From the NCBI GenBank assembly GCA_027490225.1, contig JAIXYK010000028.1:1-44724 (forward strand): DNA of 44,724 nucleotides, written 5' to 3'. The notes under the pieces are model-generated. The model was not told the origin of the DNA, made no database searches, and was given only the letters and a program-made list of their open reading frames with translations. This DNA is from Bacteroidota bacterium. Lineage in GTDB: Bacteria > Bacteroidota > Bacteroidia > M30B66. Each line of letters begins with the position of its first letter. Within the stretch, counting starts at the first letter, position 1. Below are positions 34,599 through 44,580 of the stretch, one piece after another. The position numbers and the translations under genes were made by a program.

Positions 34599-35786
34599 TT
34601 AACGTACAATAGTAACTTTTTTACTTACAGAAGCTTTTCCATCTGCAGTAATGCGGTACATGTACATTCCTGCTGGTAAGTTTCCTGCATTTATGCTCAC
34701 ATTATTTTTTCCTGCAGATTTTTTACCCATATTTTCAGTGTACACCAATTTACCAGTTATGTCGAACATTTGAACACCAATTTCAGCTGAATTATCTAAG
34801 TTGAAAGTGAAATTTGTGATTTCGCTGAATGGGTTTGGATAAGCATGTCCCATTTGAATACCATTTACTTTTTCGATATCTAATACTTCATTTACACGAG
34901 CTCTGATCCAGATTTCCCAGTTTTGAGCAGAAAAGAAACTGGTATCAGCTCCAGCAGCAGGAGCTCCATAAAATATGTTAGAATTGTTTGAGTAATTAGG
35001 AATAAATGGAGGATATTTCATAACTGAGTATGGCGCAGCGCTTTTTAGTGCAATATCATTTGGCGCAGCTGGTCCATTAGGATTTGTAATATAAGAAGCA
35101 ATTATTCCACAAGTATCTTGTTTTGGGCCAAAGTATTTAATTGTAACACCGGCGCGTCTTCCTGCTGGTACTGTTACATTAGGAGCCCAGTTTAAAAACT
35201 GAACAGCACCAGATCCTAGCCAATTTCCATTGGGTGACAAAGATGTATTTGAAATAATTGTATCTGCCCAAAGTACTATTGCAGGATCAGCAAAGGTGCT
35301 AGTAGCATTAGATTGTAAACGATGAACTTGTACAATTAAAGAATCGTTTTCTCCAGAATTATTTTCATGACTTACCAAAGTAAAAATACTATCGATAACC
35401 ATTTCAAAATTTGCAGCATAACTTATTGGGTCTATGTATGAATTTGCCCCATCTGCAGGGTCTGTGTACCCAGTTACTTCGAAAAATTTAACTCCAACAA
35501 AACTTAATGCTGTGTCAATTGCTGTATTTCTGGAATTGAAACGCCATACAAAACTACTTTGACTTGTCGAAGTTGTTGCTTGTAGGAAATTATCTACAAA
35601 AGAATAATCTATATACAAGTCTTGAATCAAATCTCTATTAACGGCACCAGTGTGGTGTTGTTTTAAAGATCTAATTTCTTCATTGCTTACTTTCCTGTTT
35701 AATGGAAGTGCTGTTTTTTCAATTTGTCCCTGAACAAGGTTAGAAACTATTAAACCAATTGTCAGGCTGAGTATAATTTTTTTCAT
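34599..35786 (-). CDS. T9SS cargo protein, type A sorting domain
   Basis: The protein has 395 residues: a signal peptide (MKKIILSLTIGLIVSNLV, cleavage after QGQ), a beta-rich secreted part (about 22-305) with no domain I can name, and a T9SS type A sorting domain (about 315-395; GHAYPNPFSEITNFTF, GKLVYTE, GMYMYRI, KKVTIVR). The region around 70-130 resembles part of choice-of-anchor or jelly-roll modules but not convincingly. It is the middle gene of three T9SS cargo genes in a row, and has an upstream TAnnTTTG box and a terminator at each end. Confidence 0.8.
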   Translation of the reverse strand: MKKIILSLTIGLIVSNLVQGQIEKTALPLNRKVSNEEIRSLKQHHTGAVNRDLIQDLYIDYSFVDNFLQATTSTSQSSFVWRFNSRNTAIDTALSFVGVKFFEVTGYTDPADGANSYIDPISYAANFEMVIDSIFTLVSHENNSGENDSLIVQVHRLQSNATSTFADPAIVLWADTIISNTSLSPNGNWLGSGAVQFLNWAPNVTVPAGRRAGVTIKYFGPKQDTCGIIASYITNPNGPAAPNDIALKSAAPYSVMKYPPFIPNYSNNSNIFYGAPAAGADTSFFSAQNWEIWIRARVNEVLDIEKVNGIQMGHAYPNPFSEITNFTFNLDNSAEIGVQMFDITGKLVYTENMGKKSAGKNNVSINAGNLPAGMYMYRITADGKASVSKKVTIVR

Positions 35787-35805
35787 AGGTAGTATATTGG
35801 TGAAG

Positions 35806-35813
35806 CAAATATA
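35806..35813 (-). promoter_or_regulatory. candidate -7 box for the T9SS gene at 34599
   Basis: The minus strand reads TATATTTG, an exact TAnnTTTG match 19 bases before the start. It has the same sequence as the box proposed for lemA. Confidence 0.45.
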
Positions 35814-35875
35814 AAGTTAAAGACTTAAAGGTTAAGGAACATTTTTAAGTGTTTATCGCTGCAATTATAACAAAT

Positions 35876-35909
35876 AAAAAAAGCAATGAGAAAACCCATT
35901 GCTTTTTTT
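35876..35909 (-). terminator. bidirectional intrinsic terminator
   Basis: AAAAAAGCAATG and CATTGCTTTTTT pair with an 8-base loop, and T-runs lie on both sides. It is 18 bases past the stop of the minus gene at 35927 and so ends that transcript. Confidence 0.85.
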
Positions 35910-35926
35910 ATAGAATTTAGATGTTA

Positions 35927-36931
35927 TTAACGGATAACAGAAAGTTTTTGAGTAATAGTTTTTCCATCAACATTAAGATTGATAAAATAAGCACCGTTAG
36001 CTAAACCTGTAGTTTCAATTTTTAATTGATTATTTCCAGCAGCTTTATTTCCTTCAGTTGCTGTGTAAACAACTTTACCAGTTAAATCAACAACAGAAAC
36101 ACTTACTGTAGAGTTTTTAGCCAAGCTGTAAGAAACATTTGTTAAACTGTTTGTTGGATTTGGATATAAAGCCACAAAACGAGCATTTACATTTTCATCA
36201 AAACCTAAGTTTTCGTCTTCAACAATTGCCATATCATCTAAGTATAGAATAAACATGTCTTGCGCATCGTGGTTGAAACCAATGTAGATTTCCTGACCAT
36301 TGTAAGCAAATGGAAGCCAAGCTTCTCTCGTTGACCAAACGGTATCATTAGCAGTTGAAGCTGCGTTATCATTTACATCAAAAATCACTTGAGTAAATTC
36401 ATCAGGAAATAATGATGAACCATTTACTAATACTCTGTAGCCATCTCTAAAATCAGGGTCAGGCATTCTGTGTTGCCATTTAATTTTTGCACCAGAAGCA
36501 GGAACATTAATAGGTCCGAAAGTAAACCAGTCATCAGCTTTAGCAGCTGCACCAGAAACTGTAAACCAAGAATATGTTCCCATCCAGAAACTACTATCTC
36601 CTGTGATTGAGTCTGTGCTGTAAAAGAATGTAAAGTCACCATTATTTGCAGCGAAACCTGCTGCAATTGCAGGGTTAATAATTAATCCATCATTATCCGC
36701 AGTTTGAGAATCAAAGATTGCGGCATCAGCTACTCCTGTAGCCCATGAAAAACCACTTCCATCAAAAAAGAATACAGTATCACCAATTGCTCTCGAATTG
36801 TTGATAGTATAGTTAGGGTTAATAGATGTTTGTTGATCAAATCGGAACAATTGAGATGGATTTGATCTGTTAGATTGAGCAACCATTACAGTTGCTGAAA
36901 ATAAAAGTGCGAGTGTAAAAATTTTCTTCAT
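35927..36931 (-). CDS. T9SS cargo protein with choice-of-anchor J/cleaved-adhesin domain
   Basis: The protein has 334 residues: a signal peptide (MKKIFTLALLFSATVMVAQ), a jelly-roll domain of the cleaved-adhesin or choice-of-anchor J kind (about 50-240; WFTFGPINVPASGAKIKW, YRVLVNGSS, YNGQEIYIGF and LYLDDMAI), and a T9SS type A sorting domain (about 252-334; ALYPNPTNSLTNVSY, GKVVYTA, GAYFINL, TQKLSVIR). The middle fits a carbohydrate- or protein-binding module. Secretion to the surface is strongly supported by both ends of the protein. The target is unknown. Confidence 0.85.
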   Translation of the reverse strand: MKKIFTLALLFSATVMVAQSNRSNPSQLFRFDQQTSINPNYTINNSRAIGDTVFFFDGSGFSWATGVADAAIFDSQTADNDGLIINPAIAAGFAANNGDFTFFYSTDSITGDSSFWMGTYSWFTVSGAAAKADDWFTFGPINVPASGAKIKWQHRMPDPDFRDGYRVLVNGSSLFPDEFTQVIFDVNDNAASTANDTVWSTREAWLPFAYNGQEIYIGFNHDAQDMFILYLDDMAIVEDENLGFDENVNARFVALYPNPTNSLTNVSYSLAKNSTVSVSVVDLTGKVVYTATEGNKAAGNNQLKIETTGLANGAYFINLNVDGKTITQKLSVIR

Positions 36932-36991
36932 TTATGTTTTTTCTTTATAAAGGTGTCAAAGTAACTAAATTAAATATTCAAAAACAAAAAA

Positions 36992-39871
36992 TTAACTTTT
37001 TGCTTCTTCCAACATATAAGATTCCATTGGCTCGCAACTGCAAACCAAATTTCTATCTCCGTAGGCATTATCAATTTTTCCAACAGAAGGCCAAAATTTA
37101 TTTTCAGAAACCCAACTTAAAGGAAAGGCTGCTTTTTGTCTTGAATATGGCTTATTCCAGTCGTCAGTCATTACAGAAACAGCTGTGTGTGGGGCATTTA
37201 CTATCACGTTATTCTCTGCTTTTGCAAGTCCTGTTTCAACTTCTGCAATTTCGTTTCTAATGGCAATCATTGCTTCTGCAAACCTATCCAACTCTTGTAA
37301 ACCTTCGCTTTCTGTAGGTTCAACCATGATAGTTCCTGGTACTGGAAAAGAAACAGTTGGTGCATGATAACCATAGTCCATCAAACGTTTAGCAATATCT
37401 GCCACTTCTATTTGCGCAGTTTTCTTAAATTCCCTGCAATCTAATATCATTTCATGTGCTACAAAACCATGTTCTCCTTTATATAAAATAGGATAATGAG
37501 GTTCTAAAAGCGCTCTTAAATAATTTGCGTTAAAAATTGCAAATTTTGTGGCATTTGTTATTCCATCACCACCTAACATTCTTATGTAAGCGTATGAAAC
37601 TAGTAAAATTAAAGAACTTCCAAAAGGAGTTGCAGAAACTGCAGAAATTGCATGCGTCCCGCCAGTTTTTACTAAAGAATGACCAGGTAAAAACGGCTTA
37701 AGTTTTTCATTTACACCAATTGGACCCATTCCTGGTCCTCCACCACCATGAGGTATTGCAAAGGTTTTATGAAGATTTAAGTGACAAACATCTGCTCCAA
37801 TATTTCCAGGACTTGTTAATCCAACTTGAGCATTCATATTTGCACCATCCATATAAACCAAGCCACCATTTTCGTGGATAATACTGGTAATTGTTACAAT
37901 ACCTTCTTCAAAAACACCATGGGTTGAAGGATACGTTACCATTAAACAAGACAGCTTGTCTTTATATTGAACCGCCTTATTTCTTAAATCTTCAATATCA
38001 ACATTTCCATTTTCGTCGCATTTTGTAACAACTACTTCCATTCCAGCCATTACAGCAGAAGCAGGATTGGTTCCATGTGCAGATGAAGGAATCAATGCGA
38101 TGTTTCTATGAAAATCGCCTCTGCTTTGGTGATAAGCTCTGATGGTCATTAAACCTGCATATTCGCCTTGTGCTCCAGAATTTGGTTGTAGTGACATTGC
38201 TGCAAAACCAGTTGATTTGCACAATGCATCATTTAGCCAATTAAACATTTCGTGGTAGCCTTCTGCCTGATTTACAGGAACAAATGGATGAATTTGAGCA
38301 AAACCTGGTAGACTTAATGGCATTAATTCGCTGGCAGCATTCAATTTCATGGTACAAGAACCCAAAGAAATCATTGAATGGTTCAGTGCCAAATCTTTAT
38401 TTTCCAACTTCTTGATGTATCGCATCATTTCTGTTTCTGAATGGTAGCGATTAAAAACATGCTGCTGAATGATGGCCTCTGTTTTTAAATGAGAAGCATC
38501 AATAGTTGATTGATGCGCTCTTTGAAACTTTACTATTGATGTTCCCGCTGCTTTTGCAAAAATCTCGGCTAGTTGATTTAAATCTGTTTCAGATGTTGTT
38601 TCATCCAAAGAAATAGAAACGGTTGAATCATTCACATACCTTAAGTTGACCTGGTGATTTAGCGCAACTTGTTCAAGATTTTCTTTTGAAGTCTTTCCAT
38701 TTAAATCGATGGTAATGGTATCGAAATATTGACGGGTAATAACCTTAAATCCTAATTCATTTAATTTGGAAGCTAATGTAAAGGTAGATTGATGAATTTT
38801 AGTGGCAATTGCTTGTAATCCTTTAGGGCCATGATATACAGCATACATCGAAGCCATAATTGCTAATAAAGCCTGTGCTGTGCAAATATTTGATGTTGCT
38901 TTGTCTCTTTTTATATGTTGCTCTCTGGTTTGCAATGCCATTCTTAAAGCTTGGTTTCCATGACTATCTATAGAAACACCAATAATTCTTCCCGGAATAA
39001 AGCGCTTAAAACTTTCGTGCGTTGCAAAATATGCAGCATGTGGTCCACCATATCCTAATGGAACGCCAAATCTTTGAGAAGAACCTACAACACAATCAGC
39101 GCCCCAGTGTCCGGGAGCCTTTAATAATGTTAAACTCATTAAATCTGCACAAACACAAACCGAAGCGTTATTTGCTTTTGCAGCAGTTGTGAATGCTTGA
39201 TAATCATTTATTTCCCCATCAATATCCGGGTATTGGATTACAGCACCGAAAATTGAAGCATTCCACTCTAATGTATTGTGATTTCCAATTTGAAGTTCTA
39301 TGCCTAATGGGGCAGAACGTGTTTTTAACAAATCTATAGTTTGTGGGAAGCATTTTTCGGAAACGAACAAAACGTTTGCATTGGCTTTTGTTTGTTCTTT
39401 TGTGCGCATTGCATAAAACATGTGCATGGCTTCAGCCGCTGCAGTTGCTTCATCTAAAAGAGAAGCATTTGCCAATTCCATTCCTGTTAAATCCATTATC
39501 AGTGTTTGGTAATTTAACAAGGCTTCTAAACGACCTTGCGCAATCTCTGCCTGATAAGGTGTATAAGCAGTGTACCATCCTGGATTTTCGAAAATGTTTC
39601 TTAGAATTACTGAAGGTGTTATGGTATTGTAATATCCCAAGCCGATATACGACTTGTAAATTTTATTCTTATTTGCAATTGCCTGAATGTGATTCAGGTA
39701 TTCAAATTCAGACATTGCAGCATCCAACTCAATTGGTTTTTTCAAACGAATTCCTGCAGGCACAGTTTTGTCGATGAGTTCATCAATAGATGAAACACCA
39801 ATTTTTTGAAGCATTGGCTTCACTTCTTCTTCACGGGGACCAATATGTCTGCTTTCGAAATCACGAATCAT
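36992..39871 (-). CDS. gcvP: glycine dehydrogenase (decarboxylating), P-protein
   Basis: This is the P-protein of the glycine cleavage system: it decarboxylates glycine with PLP and passes the aminomethyl group to the H-protein lipoate. The protein has 959 residues, the single-chain form with both halves. The N-terminus reads [26 protein letters not shown] holds the PLP lysine near residue 703. [12 protein letters not shown] and [11 protein letters not shown] are typical of the second half. gcvH and gcvT are not adjacent. About 60 bases separate its stop from the next gene upstream, without a clear terminator. Confidence 0.96.
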   Translation of the reverse strand: MIRDFESRHIGPREEEVKPMLQKIGVSSIDELIDKTVPAGIRLKKPIELDAAMSEFEYLNHIQAIANKNKIYKSYIGLGYYNTITPSVILRNIFENPGWYTAYTPYQAEIAQGRLEALLNYQTLIMDLTGMELANASLLDEATAAAEAMHMFYAMRTKEQTKANANVLFVSEKCFPQTIDLLKTRSAPLGIELQIGNHNTLEWNASIFGAVIQYPDIDGEINDYQAFTTAAKANNASVCVCADLMSLTLLKAPGHWGADCVVGSSQRFGVPLGYGGPHAAYFATHESFKRFIPGRIIGVSIDSHGNQALRMALQTREQHIKRDKATSNICTAQALLAIMASMYAVYHGPKGLQAIATKIHQSTFTLASKLNELGFKVITRQYFDTITIDLNGKTSKENLEQVALNHQVNLRYVNDSTVSISLDETTSETDLNQLAEIFAKAAGTSIVKFQRAHQSTIDASHLKTEAIIQQHVFNRYHSETEMMRYIKKLENKDLALNHSMISLGSCTMKLNAASELMPLSLPGFAQIHPFVPVNQAEGYHEMFNWLNDALCKSTGFAAMSLQPNSGAQGEYAGLMTIRAYHQSRGDFHRNIALIPSSAHGTNPASAVMAGMEVVVTKCDENGNVDIEDLRNKAVQYKDKLSCLMVTYPSTHGVFEEGIVTITSIIHENGGLVYMDGANMNAQVGLTSPGNIGADVCHLNLHKTFAIPHGGGGPGMGPIGVNEKLKPFLPGHSLVKTGGTHAISAVSATPFGSSLILLVSYAYIRMLGGDGITNATKFAIFNANYLRALLEPHYPILYKGEHGFVAHEMILDCREFKKTAQIEVADIAKRLMDYGYHAPTVSFPVPGTIMVEPTESEGLQELDRFAEAMIAIRNEIAEVETGLAKAENNVIVNAPHTAVSVMTDDWNKPYSRQKAAFPLSWVSENKFWPSVGKIDNAYGDRNLVCSCEPMESYMLEEAKS

Positions 39872-40000
39872 AAGAGCTATTTATTTGTTTATTTTGGGAT
39901 TGCGAATTTAATAACAATTCAACAATAATATAGTTTTGAATTAAATTTCTAAAAAACCGATTTGCCAAAAGTCAAAACAAAAAATTTATCAATAATTATG

Positions 40001-40008
40001 TAGGTTTG
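40001..40008 (+). promoter_or_regulatory. candidate -7 box for the gene at 40025
   Basis: TAGGTTTG matches TAnnTTTG exactly and ends 16 bases before the ATG. It has the same sequence as the box upstream of 25831. Confidence 0.45.
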
Positions 40009-40024
40009 GCGTAATATTCTTGGT

Positions 40025-40921
40025 ATGATAAATTCTTCAGTTTTAAAGAACATTTTTTTCATTGTGATTCTCCTCACAAGCTGCATTACTTATAGCCAAG
40101 ACACTATTTACAGGTTAAATAGGTCGGCACTAATTGGTATAATTAAGCAAGAAATGGCGGGAAGCGTGAAAATTTCTCTGTTTAAAAATGGCGAAATAAA
40201 AGAAAAGACAATTTCAAAGGAAAGAATAACTTCTATAAAAAGAGGAAATACAAATGGTTATTTCGTTTTTAACCCCAGTGGAGAGTTTGATAATGCAGCA
40301 TTTAAAAAGAAAATAAAAACGAATTGGAAAAACTTTAAAAATAGAGAAAGAAGCTTACCTGATACGCTGAGGTTAATTGATAGAAAGGCTAAAATCAGGA
40401 TGTTTGTCGGAGTTAAAAATGATTCCTTAGATGGCAATCTTTTATATTATCGTAAACCCGGAAGAACTAAGGTGAAGTCGATGGAATTGGAAAAGATTTA
40501 TTCGGTTAACTACTCCACTAAAAAGCCGCCTTTGGTACTCTATATTCAGGATACACTCGAAGGCAACTGGTATACTTCTGAACAAATGGGAGATTATATG
40601 CGGGGCCAAAATGATGCATTTAAAAAGTATAAGAAAAGAGCCAGGTTGTCAGCACTAAATGCGTTTTTGGTAGGCATTGCAAGTCCAGCAATTGATGATA
40701 GATACGGACCTTTTATAATTGTTGGATATACAGGATTGGTAGGCTTTTCTAAACCAAAGTTAAAGACTAGGTATGGCTTTGACGTTACTTACAAAGACAA
40801 TCCTTATTATGAGGAAGGCTTCGGAACTATGGCCAAAAGACTCACCCTTTGGCATGCTGCCACAGCCACTGTTTCAGGTTATATACTTGGTTCGGTAGGA
40901 TTACTTTTTTTAGTTAATTAA
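40025..40921 (+). CDS. envelope protein of unknown function
   Basis: The protein has 298 residues. The N-terminal signal can be read two ways: LLTSC fits a lipobox (Cys 20), while TYSQ could be a signal-peptidase I site. The mature part begins DTIYRLNRSALIGIIKQ and has two similar beta-rich segments (about 28-65 and 125-160) of the common Bacteroidota kind. A positively charged loop (QNDAFKKYKKRAR, about 196-208) and two C-terminal hydrophobic helices (about 210-240 and 272-297) suggest membrane insertion. I know no family. It is followed within a few bases by the UbiA-like gene. Confidence 0.65.
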   Translation: MINSSVLKNIFFIVILLTSCITYSQDTIYRLNRSALIGIIKQEMAGSVKISLFKNGEIKEKTISKERITSIKRGNTNGYFVFNPSGEFDNAAFKKKIKTNWKNFKNRERSLPDTLRLIDRKAKIRMFVGVKNDSLDGNLLYYRKPGRTKVKSMELEKIYSVNYSTKKPPLVLYIQDTLEGNWYTSEQMGDYMRGQNDAFKKYKKRARLSALNAFLVGIASPAIDDRYGPFIIVGYTGLVGFSKPKLKTRYGFDVTYKDNPYYEEGFGTMAKRLTLWHAATATVSGYILGSVGLLFLVN

Positions 40922-40927
40922 TTGAAT

Positions 40928-41806
40928 ATGCCAGAATGGCTCAAGAAAATAGTTAGGATTCTTGTCTTTGGTAATTGTTGGGTGGCTTTTGCAGCAACTT
41001 GCTTGTATTGGTGTACTTGCATCATGCACCAATTAAAGCCTCAATTAGATTTATCTGCTGGGATTTTTGGGGCCACACTTTTTATCTATAATTACCATCG
41101 GCTTTTTCGTAAATCTGCAATTTATGCTTGGCAACGCTCAGAAAGGCACCGCTGGATTGTTGCGAACGATAAACTGCTAAAAGCATTTGCAATTATCGGT
41201 TTAACAATTTCAATGATAGCTTTTTTACCTTATGCAAATGTTGCCAACGTTTTAAAATTCCTACCTTTTGTAACATTAGCATTGCTTTATGTTATTCCCG
41301 TTTGGAAAACAGATGGAAAGTGGATTCGATTAAGAGATTTCCCTTTTATAAAAATAGCACTGGTTGCGGTAGTTTGGGCTTTTGTTACTGTTTTTGTTCC
41401 CTTTGCAATTTTGGATATTTATTGGATACCAAATCTTTCTCAATGGTTAACTTTCGCACAAAGATTTGTTTTCATATTTGCTATAACCATTCCGTTTGAT
41501 ATTCGAGATTTAGAACATGATGCAAAGCACCAGGTAAAAACTTTTGCAGGTGTTTTAGGCATAAACAAATCCAAACAATTGAGCAGTTTGCTATTAATAA
41601 TAGTAGCTGCTATTTCAATTTCGGCTTACTTGCTTAAATATTACATCGCAGGAAATGCCGCAGGAATGATAGTTTCCTCGCTCTCTACATCATTTTTAAT
41701 TTCTAGAATCCAAGAAGATTCTGATGAATGGATGTATGCCGGTTATTTAGACGGCACGATGGTAGACCAGTTGTTTTGGATTTGGTTATTGAGCAACTGG
41801 ACTTAA
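40928..41806 (+). CDS. UbiA-family-like membrane protein with altered first Asp motif
   Basis: The protein has 292 residues and about eight hydrophobic helices. A second-motif match is clear: DIRDLEHDAKHQVKTFAG (D191, D194, D198), as in UbiA prenyltransferases. LYVIPVW (120-126) and DFPFIKIALVAVVWA follow the family pattern. At the place of the first Asp-rich motif (NDxxD) it reads NYHRLF (55-60) and lacks the aspartates that bind Mg-diphosphate, so normal prenyl transfer is doubtful. I start at ATG 40928; a TTG at 40922 is in frame just after the upstream stop. Its last 21 bases overlap the end of hemL. Confidence 0.7.
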   Translation: MPEWLKKIVRILVFGNCWVAFAATCLYWCTCIMHQLKPQLDLSAGIFGATLFIYNYHRLFRKSAIYAWQRSERHRWIVANDKLLKAFAIIGLTISMIAFLPYANVANVLKFLPFVTLALLYVIPVWKTDGKWIRLRDFPFIKIALVAVVWAFVTVFVPFAILDIYWIPNLSQWLTFAQRFVFIFAITIPFDIRDLEHDAKHQVKTFAGVLGINKSKQLSSLLLIIVAAISISAYLLKYYIAGNAAGMIVSSLSTSFLISRIQEDSDEWMYAGYLDGTMVDQLFWIWLLSNWT

Positions 41807-43102
41807 AACTTGTTCAAATACTAAATCAAGACCATCACAAATAACCTGGGCAGATTTTTCTAAGTCGGCCTCGCTATGTGCAGCAGAAATAAAGCCAACC
41901 TCATACCCGGAAGGACCAAAATAAACTCCGTTTTCGAGCATAAAAGCATGAAGAATTTTGAATTTATCCATGCTTTTAGGGTCAATTTCTTCGGCAGCGT
42001 TTACCTCGTTTTGTGAGGTGAAGGCCAACCAGAAAATAGATTGGTTTACAAATATTTTGAAAGGGTATTTTTTAGAAATTGAGTGTTGAATGATTGTATC
42101 TGTAAATTGTTTGGTTTTTTCGGCCAACTGCTGGTAGAATCCAGGTTTTAAGCACTCTGTAAGTGCCGCTATTCCAGCAGCCATCGCCACAGGGTTACCT
42201 GACAATGTTCCTGCTTGGTAAACATCTCCATCTGGAGAAACTCGACTCATAATTTCTTTGCTGGCGCCATAAGCCCCAACAGGAAAGCCTCCTCCAATTA
42301 TTTTTCCATAAGTAACGATATCGGGTTCAATAGAATACAAGCCTGCAGCTCCTTCAAATCCAGCACGAAATCCAGAAATTACTTCATCAAAAATCAATAA
42401 AGCTCCATTTTTCTTTGCCATACACGACAAACAAAACAAGAATTCTTTTGTAACACCTAACAAGCCGTTATTTGCAGGAATTGGTTCAATGATGATGGCC
42501 GCAATTTGGTCTTTAAAAGTTTCAAAAGCTTCGCGCACCAAATCAATTCTATTTAAAGGAACTACTATCGTATCATTTACTATTCCTTTGGGAATACCTG
42601 CACTGGAAGAGTTTCCAAAGGTGATTAAACCAGAACCGGCTTTCACCAAAAGTGAATCCACGTGACCGTGATAGCAACCTTCGAACTTTAAAATTTTATC
42701 TCTGCCAGTAAAACCTCTTGCAAGTCTTATTGCCGACATAACCGCCTCGGTACCAGAACTTACAAAACGAATTTTTTCAATAAACCTGTTATTGCTTAAA
42801 ATAAGTTCAGCCAATTCATTTTCAAGCGCTGTTGGAGCTCCGAAAGAAGTGCCATCTTGCATTGCTTCCCAAACCTTTTCGCGTATTTTAGTATTGTTAT
42901 GACCCAGAATAAGTGGTCCCCAAGAGTAACAGAAATCTATAAACTCGTTACCGTCTTCGTCCCAAATATGAGAACCATCGCCTTTTTTAATAAATAACGG
43001 AGTTCCGCCAACAGATTTGAATGCTCTTACTGGAGAATTTACTCCACCGGGAAAATATGTTTTTGCCTTTTCGAAAAGTTCGGCAGATTTGTTTCTATTC
43101 AT
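41786..43102 (-). CDS. hemL: glutamate-1-semialdehyde 2,1-aminomutase
   Basis: It converts glutamate-1-semialdehyde to 5-aminolevulinate, a PLP-dependent step in haem synthesis by the C5 pathway. The protein has 438 residues from the ATG at 43102; a start at 43117 adds five residues. The PLP lysine lies in TYGKIIGGGFPVGAYG (about 267). FPGGVNSPVRAF near the start, SSGTEAVMSAIRLARG, and LIFDEVISGFR are hallmarks. It lies about 30 bases after the PKD lipoprotein gene on the same strand and may be co-transcribed with it. Its end overlaps the convergent UbiA-like gene. Confidence 0.95.
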   Translation of the reverse strand: MNRNKSAELFEKAKTYFPGGVNSPVRAFKSVGGTPLFIKKGDGSHIWDEDGNEFIDFCYSWGPLILGHNNTKIREKVWEAMQDGTSFGAPTALENELAELILSNNRFIEKIRFVSSGTEAVMSAIRLARGFTGRDKILKFEGCYHGHVDSLLVKAGSGLITFGNSSSAGIPKGIVNDTIVVPLNRIDLVREAFETFKDQIAAIIIEPIPANNGLLGVTKEFLFCLSCMAKKNGALLIFDEVISGFRAGFEGAAGLYSIEPDIVTYGKIIGGGFPVGAYGASKEIMSRVSPDGDVYQAGTLSGNPVAMAAGIAALTECLKPGFYQQLAEKTKQFTDTIIQHSISKKYPFKIFVNQSIFWLAFTSQNEVNAAEEIDPKSMDKFKILHAFMLENGVYFGPSGYEVGFISAAHSEADLEKSAQVICDGLDLVFEQVLSPVAQ

Positions 43103-43131
43103 AAATATATTTTGCACTTTTAATAGTGCCG

Positions 43132-43821
43132 TTATTCAACAAATTCCAGTTCTAATGAGTAGTTGCCAGAAATTAGGCTTATTTTATTATTAGCTGATGG
43201 AGCAGTAAAAGGATTTACCACAAATTCATTCATTAACTCATTCAGAGGTTGAAGGATTGTTCCATCATTATCATTAAGAGAGAATTTCCAGTTTTCGTTT
43301 GTTAAAACGGGGTAACCACCAGCAGAAAAATCCCAAAAAACAGGGCATTGATTCAATTGCAATTCTCCAATAGTTGGCGTTTGACTTTGAATAGCGCTAC
43401 CAACAATTCCAAATTGAATGAAAATGTCAGGCGCCGTATTCACATTAGCGTCCCAAGTTTGGTTGTTGGGATTGTTAATATTGAAAGAATTTATTTGAAT
43501 TCTCTTTAGGTATCTTATTTTATTTTTTACGTTTATAAGCAAAGTGCTTGTATCCCATTTCTTGTCTTTATTCGAAAAAACGCGCAGCTGTACTTGGTAA
43601 ATACCAGGTTGAGCGTAAGCATGTTGCAAAGAAGAGGCTTCATTTAGTGTTCCATCTCCAAAATTCCAAGCATATCTTTTAACATCAACCGCACAACTAC
43701 TAAATGATATTGGCTCTCCAACTTCCACTGTAGTTTTATCTGCTACAATGCAGGATTGTGGTGTTTTTGTACAACCTGTTAGCAAAAGGAAAGCACATAA
43801 AATATAAACTAGGTTTTTCAT
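43132..43821 (-). CDS. PKD-domain lipoprotein
   Basis: The protein has 229 residues with a lipoprotein signal (MKNLVYILCAFLLLTGC, acylated Cys at 17). Residues about 25-100 form a PKD domain (YAWNFGDGT, HAYAQPGIYQVQLRV), an Ig-like module common in surface proteins. The second half (105-229) shows beta strands rich in Asn and Ile without a family I can name; it could be a C2-like module. It is probably on the outer membrane. It sits just upstream of hemL, an unrelated function. Confidence 0.82.
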   Translation of the reverse strand: MKNLVYILCAFLLLTGCTKTPQSCIVADKTTVEVGEPISFSSCAVDVKRYAWNFGDGTLNEASSLQHAYAQPGIYQVQLRVFSNKDKKWDTSTLLINVKNKIRYLKRIQINSFNINNPNNQTWDANVNTAPDIFIQFGIVGSAIQSQTPTIGELQLNQCPVFWDFSAGGYPVLTNENWKFSLNDNDGTILQPLNELMNEFVVNPFTAPSANNKISLISGNYSLELEFVE

Positions 43822-43910
43822 TTTGTTTTAAAATTATCTATTGCAAAGTAATTGCATCGTTTTTATTGAATTACAATATAATATTGCAATCATTAACAAG
43901 GATTTAAACA

Positions 43911-43936
43911 AAAACACCCGCCCGAGAGCAGGTGTT
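43911..43936 (-). terminator. intrinsic terminator after the superoxide dismutase gene
   Basis: AACACC (43913-43918) and GGTGTT (43931-43936) form a stem, with extra GC pairing inside the loop. On the minus strand it is followed by TTTTTGTTT, 20 bases past the stop. Confidence 0.75.
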
Positions 43937-43955
43937 CATTTAATTATTTTAATTT

Positions 43956-44558
43956 TTAACCTTTTGCAAAACGCTCTGCAACAACATTCCAATTAACAAC
44001 ATTCCAGAAAGCTGTAATATAATCAGGACGGCGATTTTGGTAGTTCAAGTAATAAGCGTGTTCCCAAACATCCACAGCAAGAATAGGCGTTCCTTTTACT
44101 TCTGCGATATCCATAATTGGGTTATCTTGATTTGGAGTGGAAGTAACCACCAATTTACCATCATGTTTTACTAACCAAGCCCAACCAGAACCGAAACGTG
44201 TTGCTCCTGCTTTTGCAAAGTCTTCTTTAAATTTATCGAAAGAGCCAAATGATTGATTAATAGCCTCTAACAAAGCTCCTGAAGGGTTACCTCCTGCGTT
44301 TGGTGCCATTAACTCCCAAAATAAACTGTGATTGTAATGACCTCCACCGTTATTTCTTACAGCAGGTGATAATTTTGAAATGCCAGCCATCAATTGCTCA
44401 ATTGTTTGACCTTCAGCAGGAGTTCCTGTTAATGCAGCATTCAGGTTATTTACATAAGCTGCATGGTGTTTAGAATGATGGATTTCCATTGTACGAGCAT
44501 CAATATGAGGCTCTAATGCATTATATGCATAAGTTAATTTAGGGAGTTCGAATGACAT
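43956..44558 (-). CDS. sodA: superoxide dismutase, Mn type
   Basis: It dismutates superoxide to oxygen and hydrogen peroxide. The protein has 200 residues and no signal peptide, so it is cytoplasmic. Metal ligands are H27, H77, D163 and H167 ([36 protein letters not shown]). Glycine precedes the GHYNH motif, while Gln 144 in TPNQDNP supplies the second-sphere glutamine; this combination is typical of Mn rather than Fe enzymes, though cambialistic use is possible. It is a single-gene unit with a TAnnTTTG box upstream and its own terminator. Confidence 0.95.
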   Translation of the reverse strand: MSFELPKLTYAYNALEPHIDARTMEIHHSKHHAAYVNNLNAALTGTPAEGQTIEQLMAGISKLSPAVRNNGGGHYNHSLFWELMAPNAGGNPSGALLEAINQSFGSFDKFKEDFAKAGATRFGSGWAWLVKHDGKLVVTSTPNQDNPIMDIAEVKGTPILAVDVWEHAYYLNYQNRRPDYITAFWNVVNWNVVAERFAKG

Positions 44559-44580
44559 AATTTTATAAATTAATGAACCA

